The notes beneath the pieces are model-generated. The model was not told the origin of the DNA and made no database searches. It saw only the letters and a program-made list of their open reading frames with translations. Positions 58,302 to 64,000 of a stretch of DNA of 64,000 bases are shown in pieces; position 1 is the first letter of the stretch; each line of letters starts with the position of its first letter. The stretch spans positions 1 to 64,000 of the forward strand of contig NZ_JABXOF010000017.1 in the NCBI RefSeq assembly GCF_013375155.1, given 5' to 3'. Position numbers and translations under genes: made by a program. The DNA comes from Serratia ureilytica. Lineage in GTDB: Bacteria; Pseudomonadota; Gammaproteobacteria; Enterobacterales; Enterobacteriaceae.

Positions 58302-58406
58302 AACCGGACGGACGATTCACGCGAGAATCATAAAGCTGGGTTACGCTTACGACTCCCGCAGGCCCGTACAGTATAGCTTTAGTTTACTTATCCCAAGAGG
58401 TGTTAG

Positions 58407-59207
58407 ATGAGACTTATCCCACTGAAAGATACCGCACAAGTCGGCAAATGGGCCGCGCGTCATATCGTTCAACGCATCAACGCATTCAAGCCAACCGCAG
58501 AGCGCCCGTTTGTTCTCGGCCTGCCCACCGGCGGCACGCCGCTGGAAGCCTACAAACATCTGATTGCGATGCACAAAGCAGGTGAAGTAAGCTTTAAGCA
58601 TGTTGTGACTTTCAACATGGACGAGTACGTTGGCCTGCCGCAGGAACACCCGGAAAGCTATCACACCTTCATGTACCGCAACTTCTTTGATCACGTTGAT
58701 ATCCCTCGCGAAAATATCAACCTGCTGAACGGCAACGCCGCGGATGTCGACGCCGAGTGCCGCCAGTACGAAGAGAAGATCAAGTCTTACGGCAAAATTA
58801 ACCTGTTCATGGGCGGCGTGGGCATCGACGGCCATATCGCGTTCAACGAGCCGGCTTCGTCCCTGGCTTCGCGCACCCGCATCAAAACGCTGACCGAAGA
58901 CACCCGCATCGCCAACTCGCGCTTCTTCGGCGGCGACGTCAGCCTGGTGCCGAAATATGCGCTGACCGTCGGCGTGGGCACGCTGCTGGACGCGGAAGAA
59001 GTAATGATCCTGGTCACCGGCCACGCCAAGGCGCAGGCGCTGGAAGCCGCAGTGGAAGGCAATATCAACCACATGTGGACCATCAGCTGTCTGCAGCTGC
59101 ACGCCAAAGCGGTAGTGGTGTGCGACGAACCGGCCACCATGGAGCTGAAAGTCAAAACTGTCAAATATTTCCGCGAGTTAGAAGCGGAAAGCGTGAAAAG
59201 TCTTTAA
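58407..59207 (+). CDS. nagB: glucosamine-6-phosphate deaminase
   Basis: The protein has 266 residues, the E. coli length ([20 protein letters not shown]). Active-site segments are [10 protein letters not shown] (Asp72) and [17 protein letters not shown] (Asp141, His143, Glu148). It converts GlcN-6-P to Fru-6-P and ammonia and is allosterically activated by GlcNAc-6-P. It is the first gene of nagBACD. Confidence 0.98.
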   Translation: MRLIPLKDTAQVGKWAARHIVQRINAFKPTAERPFVLGLPTGGTPLEAYKHLIAMHKAGEVSFKHVVTFNMDEYVGLPQEHPESYHTFMYRNFFDHVDIPRENINLLNGNAADVDAECRQYEEKIKSYGKINLFMGGVGIDGHIAFNEPASSLASRTRIKTLTEDTRIANSRFFGGDVSLVPKYALTVGVGTLLDAEEVMILVTGHAKAQALEAAVEGNINHMWTISCLQLHAKAVVVCDEPATMELKVKTVKYFRELEAESVKSL

Positions 59208-59225
59208 TCTTTGCAGGGGGCTACG

Positions 59226-60365
59226 ATGTTCGCTTTAACCCACGGCCGAATCTATACCGGCCACGACGTACTTGATGACCATGCAGTCATTATCGCTGAT
59301 GGGCTGATCGAGAAAGTCTGCCCGGCGGCTGAATTGCCCGCCGGCATCGAAACGCGCGACCTGGGTGGCGCCATCCTGGCCCCCGGGCTTATCGACGTGC
59401 AGCTGAACGGCTGCGGCGGCGTCCAGTTCAACGATTCGCTGGAAGCGATCTCGGAAGAAACGCTGGAGATCATGCAGCGCGCCAACGAGAAATCCGGCTG
59501 CACCAGCTATCTGCCGACGTTGATCACCAGCAGCGACGAATTCATGAAGCACAGCGTCGACGTGATGCGCGCTTATCTGAAAAAGCACCAAAACCAGGCG
59601 TTGGGCCTGCACCTGGAAGGGCCATACCTCAGCCCGGTGAAAAAAGGCACCCACAATCCGGCGTTCATTCGCAAGCCGACCCAGGAAATGATCGATTACC
59701 TGTGCGCCAACGCCGACGTGATCACCAAGGTGACGCTGGCGCCGGAAATGGTTGAACCGCACTTTATCAAGCAGCTGACCGAAGTCGGCATCGTGGTCTC
59801 CGCCGGCCACTCGAACGCCACCTACGATCAGGCTCGCACCGGTTTCGCCGCCGGCATCAGCTTCGCCACCCACCTGTACAACGCCATGCCTTATATCACC
59901 GGCCGCGAACCGGGGCTGATGGGGGCGATCTTCGATACGCCGGAGGTCTATACCGGCATCATCGCCGACGGCCATCACGTGGCCTGGGCGAGTATCCGTA
60001 ACGCCAAACGCCTGAAAGGTGATAAATTGGTCTTGGTCACCGATGCCACCGCGCCGGCGGGTGCAGATATTGACCAATTTATTTTCGCCGGTAAAACAAT
60101 ATACTATCGGGATGGGCTGTGCGTGGATGAGAACGGCACCCTGAGCGGTTCCGCGCTGACCATGATCGAAGCGGTGCGAAACAGCGTCGAGCATATCGGC
60201 ATCGCGCTGGACGAAGCGCTGCGCATGGCGACGCTGTATCCGGCGCGCGCCATCGGCGTCGATCACCGTCTGGGCACCCTCGAAGCCGGCAAGGTGGCTA
60301 ACCTGACCGCCTTCACCCGTGATTTCAAGATCACCAAAACGCTCGTTAACGGTAACGAGGTTTAA
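59226..60365 (+). CDS. nagA: N-acetylglucosamine-6-phosphate deacetylase
   Basis: A 379-residue amidohydrolase. The chosen ATG ([21 protein letters not shown]) has AGGGGG upstream. Metal and catalytic motifs are [32 protein letters not shown] and [11 protein letters not shown]. It produces GlcN-6-P and acetate for NagB. It starts 18 nt after nagB. Confidence 0.97.
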   Translation: MFALTHGRIYTGHDVLDDHAVIIADGLIEKVCPAAELPAGIETRDLGGAILAPGLIDVQLNGCGGVQFNDSLEAISEETLEIMQRANEKSGCTSYLPTLITSSDEFMKHSVDVMRAYLKKHQNQALGLHLEGPYLSPVKKGTHNPAFIRKPTQEMIDYLCANADVITKVTLAPEMVEPHFIKQLTEVGIVVSAGHSNATYDQARTGFAAGISFATHLYNAMPYITGREPGLMGAIFDTPEVYTGIIADGHHVAWASIRNAKRLKGDKLVLVTDATAPAGADIDQFIFAGKTIYYRDGLCVDENGTLSGSALTMIEAVRNSVEHIGIALDEALRMATLYPARAIGVDHRLGTLEAGKVANLTAFTRDFKITKTLVNGNEV

Positions 60366-60392
60366 TTCAATGAACAGCGAGTAACATTATTG

Positions 60393-61613
60393 ATGAGCAC
60401 TGGCGGACAAGCACAAATAGGGAACGTTGACTTAGTCAAACAACTTAACGGCGCGGCAGTTTACCGCCTGATCGACCAGCAGGGCCCGATCTCGCGCATT
60501 CAGATTGCCGAACTCAGCCAGCTCGCCCCCGCCAGCGTCACCAAAATTACTCGCCAGCTGCTGGAGCGCGGGCTGATCAAAGAAGTCGATCAGCAGGCCT
60601 CCACCGGCGGCCGCCGCGCGATCTCCATCGTGTCGGAAACCCGTCATTTCCATACCGTCGCGGTGCGTCTCGGCCGCCACGACGCCACCATCACCCTGTA
60701 TGACATGAGCGGCAAGTCGCTCAGCGAAGAACACTATCCGCTGCCGGAACGCACTCAAGAAACGCTGGAGAATGCGCTGTTCGCCGCCATCGCCCAATTC
60801 ATCGACGCTAACCAGCGCCGCCTGCGCGAGCTGATCGCCATCGCGGTGATCCTGCCCGGCCTGGTGGATCCGGCGCTGGGCGTGGTGCGCTACATGCCGC
60901 ACATCAGCGTCAGCAATTGGGCGCTGGTGGACAACCTGCAGCAGCGCTTTAACGTCACCAGCTTCGTCGGCCACGACATCCGCAGCCTGGCGCTGGCGGA
61001 GCACTACTTCGGCGCCACCCGCGACTGCGAAGACTCGATTCTGGTACGCCTGCACCGCGGCACCGGCGCCGGCATCATCGTCAACGGGCAGATTTTTCTC
61101 GGCAACAACGGCAACGTCGGCGAGATCGGCCATATCCAGATCGATCCGCTGGGGGAACGCTGCCACTGCGGCAACTTCGGCTGCCTGGAAACCGTGGCCG
61201 CCAACGCCGCGATCGAACAGCGCGTGCGCCAGCTGCTGAGCCAGGGCTATCCGAGCAAACTGACGCTGGAAGACTGCGGCATCAACGCCATCTGCAAGGC
61301 CGCCAACCGCGGCGATCTGCTGGCCAGCGAAGTGATCGAACACGTAGGCCGCTATCTGGGCAAAGCGGTGGCCATCGCCATCAACCTGTTCAATCCGCAG
61401 AAGGTGGTGATCGCCGGTGAGATCACCGAAGCGGACAAGGTGCTGCTGCCGGCGATCCAGAGCTGCATCAATACCCAGGTGCTGAAGGACTTCCGCAAAA
61501 ATCTGCCGGTGGTGACCTCCGAACTCAATCATCGCTCGGCGATCGGCGCTTTCGCCCTGGCCAAACGCGCGATGCTCAACGGCGTGCTCTTGCAGCGATT
61601 GCTGGAAAGCTGA
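60393..61613 (+). CDS. nagC: NagC, ROK-family repressor of amino-sugar genes
   Basis: The protein has 406 residues, the E. coli length, from ATG (MSTGGQAQIGNVDLVKQLNGAAVYRLIDQQGP). The N-terminal winged helix-turn-helix (about 20-80: ISRIQIAELSQLAPASVTKITRQL) is followed by a ROK sugar-kinase-like domain with the zinc motif GERCHCGNFGCLE. It binds GlcNAc-6-P, which releases DNA. Likely targets in this window are nagE/nagB, chiP and glnS. Confidence 0.98.
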   Translation: MSTGGQAQIGNVDLVKQLNGAAVYRLIDQQGPISRIQIAELSQLAPASVTKITRQLLERGLIKEVDQQASTGGRRAISIVSETRHFHTVAVRLGRHDATITLYDMSGKSLSEEHYPLPERTQETLENALFAAIAQFIDANQRRLRELIAIAVILPGLVDPALGVVRYMPHISVSNWALVDNLQQRFNVTSFVGHDIRSLALAEHYFGATRDCEDSILVRLHRGTGAGIIVNGQIFLGNNGNVGEIGHIQIDPLGERCHCGNFGCLETVAANAAIEQRVRQLLSQGYPSKLTLEDCGINAICKAANRGDLLASEVIEHVGRYLGKAVAIAINLFNPQKVVIAGEITEADKVLLPAIQSCINTQVLKDFRKNLPVVTSELNHRSAIGAFALAKRAMLNGVLLQRLLES

Positions 61614-61680
61614 TCCGCCGCTTCTGGCAGGCGTGTTATCGTCACCCTTCGCCTGCCGTAATCATGAGAAACAGCGACAA

Positions 61681-62433
61681 ATGAAAATCAAAAACGTTAT
61701 ATGCGATATCGACGGCGTGCTGCTGCATGACAATACGCCGGTGCCAGGCGCCGATCTGTTCCTGGCGCGCATCCAGGAACAGGGCATGCCGCTGGTGGTG
61801 CTGACTAACTACCCGTCACAGACCGCGCAGGATCTGGCGAACCGCTTCGCCGCCGCCGGGCTGGAAGTGCCGGAGAGCGCGTTCTACACCTCGGCGATGG
61901 CCACCGCCGATTTCCTGCGCCGTCAGGAAGGCAAAAAAGCCTATGTGGTCGGCGAAGGCGCCCTGATCCATGAGCTGTACAAAGCCGGTTTCACCATCAC
62001 CGACATCAACCCCGACTTCGTGATCGTCGGTGAAACCCGCTCTTACAACTGGGACATGATGCATAAAGCCGCCTACTTCGTCAGTAACGGCGCGCGCTTT
62101 ATCGCCACCAACCCGGATAGTCACGGCCACGGCTTCTCGCCGGCCTGCGGCGCGCTGTGCGCCCCCATCGAGAAGATCACCGGCCGCAAGCCGTTTTACG
62201 TCGGCAAGCCCAGCCCGTGGATCATTCGCGCCGCACTGAACAAAATGCAGGCGCACTCGGAAGAGACGGTGATCGTCGGCGATAACCTGCGCACCGACAT
62301 TCTGGCGGGCTTCCAGGCCGGCCTGGAAACCGTGCTGGTGCTGTCCGGCGTCTCCACGCTGAGCGACATCGAAACCATGCCGTTCCGCCCGAGCTACGTC
62401 TACCCTTCCGTCGCCGATATCACCATCTTCTGA
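61681..62433 (+). CDS. nagD: NagD, HAD-family nucleotide phosphatase
   Basis: The protein has 250 residues, the E. coli length, starting MKIKNVICDIDGVLLHDNTPVPG. HAD motif I is DIDGVL with Asp9; the later motif is VIVGDNLRTDILAGFQAG. A type IIA HAD phosphatase acting on UMP and related nucleotides in E. coli. It is the last gene of the nagBACD run, 67 nt after nagC. Confidence 0.97.
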   Translation: MKIKNVICDIDGVLLHDNTPVPGADLFLARIQEQGMPLVVLTNYPSQTAQDLANRFAAAGLEVPESAFYTSAMATADFLRRQEGKKAYVVGEGALIHELYKAGFTITDINPDFVIVGETRSYNWDMMHKAAYFVSNGARFIATNPDSHGHGFSPACGALCAPIEKITGRKPFYVGKPSPWIIRAALNKMQAHSEETVIVGDNLRTDILAGFQAGLETVLVLSGVSTLSDIETMPFRPSYVYPSVADITIF

Positions 62434-62440
62434 TGCGGCC

Positions 62441-62462
62441 ATGGCGGCCGCCCGGCCGCCAT
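62441..62462 (+). terminator. stem-loop after nagD
   Basis: ATGGCGGCC and GGCCGCCAT form a 9-bp perfect stem with a 4-nt loop, followed by TATTTCCTTC. A probable but weak terminator of nagBACD. Confidence 0.6.
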
Positions 62463-62623
62463 TATTTCCTTCTCCCTCAGCGTCGGTTTGAATTTAATTC
62501 GTTCATGGCCGTAAAAGGTTTCAGCCTGCCTGCGTTAAAAATCCTCATTATAACGTTACGCCCCGCCAATAGCTGATATTGCCGGCGAGCGAAAAACCCT
62601 TACCCCTAATTAATGAGGCTACC

Positions 62624-64000
62624 ATGAGCACAAATAACACGATTAATGCCGTCGCCGCCGATGACGCGGCCATTATGCCGTCTATCGCCAATAAAAAGAT
62701 CCTGATGGGTTTCTGGCACAACTGGGCCGCCGGCGCCAGTGACGGCTATCAGCAAGGCCAGTTCACCAATATGAACCTGACCGACATTCCCGCCGAGTAC
62801 AACGTGGTGGCCGTCGCCTTTATGAAAGGCCAGGGCATCCCGACCTTCAAGCCTTACAACCTGTCCGATGCCGAGTTCCGCCGCCAGGTGGGCGTGCTGA
62901 ACAGCCAGGGCCGCGCGGTGCTGATCTCCCTCGGCGGCGCAGACGCGCATATCGAGCTGAAAACCGGCGACGAAGACAAGCTGAAAGACGAGATTATTCG
63001 CCTGGTGGAAGTCTATGGCTTCGACGGCCTGGATATCGATCTGGAACAGGCGGCGATCGGCGCCGCCAATAATAAAACCGTCTTGCCTGCGGCGCTGAAA
63101 AAAGTAAAAGACCATTACGCCGCCCAGGGGAAAAACTTTATTATCAGCATGGCGCCGGAATTCCCGTATTTACGCACCAACGGCACCTACCTGGATTATA
63201 TTAACGCCCTCGAAGGCTATTACGACTTTATCGCGCCGCAATATTATAACCAGGGCGGCGACGGTATTTGGGTGGATGAACTCAATGCCTGGATCACGCA
63301 GAATAACGACGCCATGAAAGAGGACTTCCTCTACTACCTGACGGAAAGCCTGGTTACCGGCACCCGCGGCTATGCGAAGATCCCGGCGGCGAAATTCGTC
63401 ATCGGCCTGCCGAGCAACAACGATGCCGCCGCCACCGGCTACGTGGTCAACAAACAGGCGGTGTATAACGCTTTCTCGCGTCTCGACGCCAAAAACCTGT
63501 CGATCAAGGGCCTGATGACCTGGTCAATCAACTGGGATAACGGCAAGAGCAAAGCCGGCGTCGCCTACAATTGGGAGTTCAAAACCCGCTATGCGCCGCT
63601 GATTCAGGGCGGCGTCACCCCGCCGCCGGGAAAGCCTAATGCGCCGACGGCGCTGACGGTCGCCGAGCTGGGCGCCACCTCGCTGAAACTGAGCTGGGCC
63701 GCCGCCACCGGCGCCTCACCGATCGCCAGCTACACCGTCTACCGCAACGGCAACCCGATCGGCCAAACCGCCGGTCTGTCGCTGGCCGACAGCGGTCTGA
63801 CGCCGGCAACCCAGTACAGCTACTTCGTTACCGCGACCGACACCCTGGGCAATACCTCCCTGCCGAGCAGCGCGCTGGCGGTCAAAACCGCCAATGACGG
63901 TACGCCGCCCGATCCGGGCGCGCCCGAGTGGCAGAACAACCACAGCTACAAAGCCGGCGACGTCGTGAGTTATAAAGGCAAGAAATACACCTGTATTCAG
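62624..64000 (+). CDS. chiC: chitinase ChiC (GH18), 3' end cut by the window
   Basis: 459 codons are visible and the frame is open at the edge. S. marcescens ChiC has 480 residues, so about 21 are missing. The GH18 domain (about 22-325) contains YGFDGLDIDLEQA with catalytic Glu141. A fibronectin III domain (about 342-425) and the start of a CBM5/12 chitin-binding domain (EWQNNHSYKAGDVVSYKGKKY) follow. There is no Sec signal peptide, in line with the unusual export of this enzyme. TAATGAGGCTACC precedes the ATG. It lies 190 nt after nagD. Confidence 0.96.
   Translation, partial: MSTNNTINAVAADDAAIMPSIANKKILMGFWHNWAAGASDGYQQGQFTNMNLTDIPAEYNVVAVAFMKGQGIPTFKPYNLSDAEFRRQVGVLNSQGRAVLISLGGADAHIELKTGDEDKLKDEIIRLVEVYGFDGLDIDLEQAAIGAANNKTVLPAALKKVKDHYAAQGKNFIISMAPEFPYLRTNGTYLDYINALEGYYDFIAPQYYNQGGDGIWVDELNAWITQNNDAMKEDFLYYLTESLVTGTRGYAKIPAAKFVIGLPSNNDAAATGYVVNKQAVYNAFSRLDAKNLSIKGLMTWSINWDNGKSKAGVAYNWEFKTRYAPLIQGGVTPPPGKPNAPTALTVAELGATSLKLSWAAATGASPIASYTVYRNGNPIGQTAGLSLADSGLTPATQYSYFVTATDTLGNTSLPSSALAVKTANDGTPPDPGAPEWQNNHSYKAGDVVSYKGKKYTCIQ

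Larger units (their letters stand above)
58073..58406. promoter_or_regulatory. nagE-nagB divergent control region
   Basis: A 334-bp AT-rich region holding two NagC-type operators and a CRP site between them, listed separately. No coding frame is supported. Confidence 0.8.

Overview
The window reads as a contiguous chromosomal segment of a Serratia marcescens-like enterobacterium. The base composition is GC-rich, and the core gene order is that of the E. coli gltA-sdh-suc-cyd-tol and nag-glnS-fur-seqA-kdp neighbourhoods. The assignment to Serratia rests mainly on the chitin genes. There is an 885-residue chitobiase with the Asp539-Glu540 catalytic pair in the expected place, a chitoporin operon, and a ChiC-type GH18 chitinase that runs off the right edge. 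No insertion sequence, phage gene, CRISPR array or resistance gene was seen.

Left part (1-23.6 kb), mostly minus strand: tRNA-Lys, then the cell-envelope cluster cpoB-pal-tolB-tolA-tolR-tolQ-ybgC. Next come the cytochrome bd oxidase operon cydA-cydB-cydX-ybgE and a divergent exported 5'-nucleotidase/cyclic phosphodiesterase. The TCA genes follow: sucD-sucC-sucB-sucA, sdhB-sdhA-sdhD-sdhC and the divergent gltA. The intercistronic gaps of the suc/sdh region hold several strong hairpins and two MITE-like inverted repeats.

Middle (23.6-34 kb), minus strand: nei, then an apparent pyroglutamate-use operon. It runs pxpB-pxpC-pxpA-DUF969-DUF979-pcp, with a good sigma70-like promoter in front. It combines release of pyroglutamate from peptides (Pcp), hydrolysis of 5-oxoproline (PxpABC) and a two-part membrane protein pair that is a plausible transporter. 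Upstream lies ybgA-phrB-cpdP-ybgI, in which a secreted class II cyclic-nucleotide phosphodiesterase sits between phrB and ybgI. Then comes ybfA.

34-49 kb: kdpFABCDE (potassium uptake ATPase and its two-component system), with the KdpE operator upstream. A His-rich PadR-family regulator with three GATATATC operators is coupled to a DUF3861 gene. Then pgm, seqA, ybfF, ybfE, fldA and fur.

Right part (49-64 kb): chitin and amino-sugar catabolism. chiP-chiQ-chb import and hydrolyse chitooligosaccharides. Two NagC-like operators lie between chiP and glnS, and a ChiX sRNA pairing site covers the chiP ribosome-binding site. nagE faces nagB-nagA-nagC-nagD across a classical paired-NagC/CRP control region, and chiC follows nagD. 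Together these genes encode chitin cleavage, outer-membrane uptake, periplasmic chitobiose hydrolysis, GlcNAc phosphotransfer and conversion to fructose-6-phosphate, with NagC as the local regulator.
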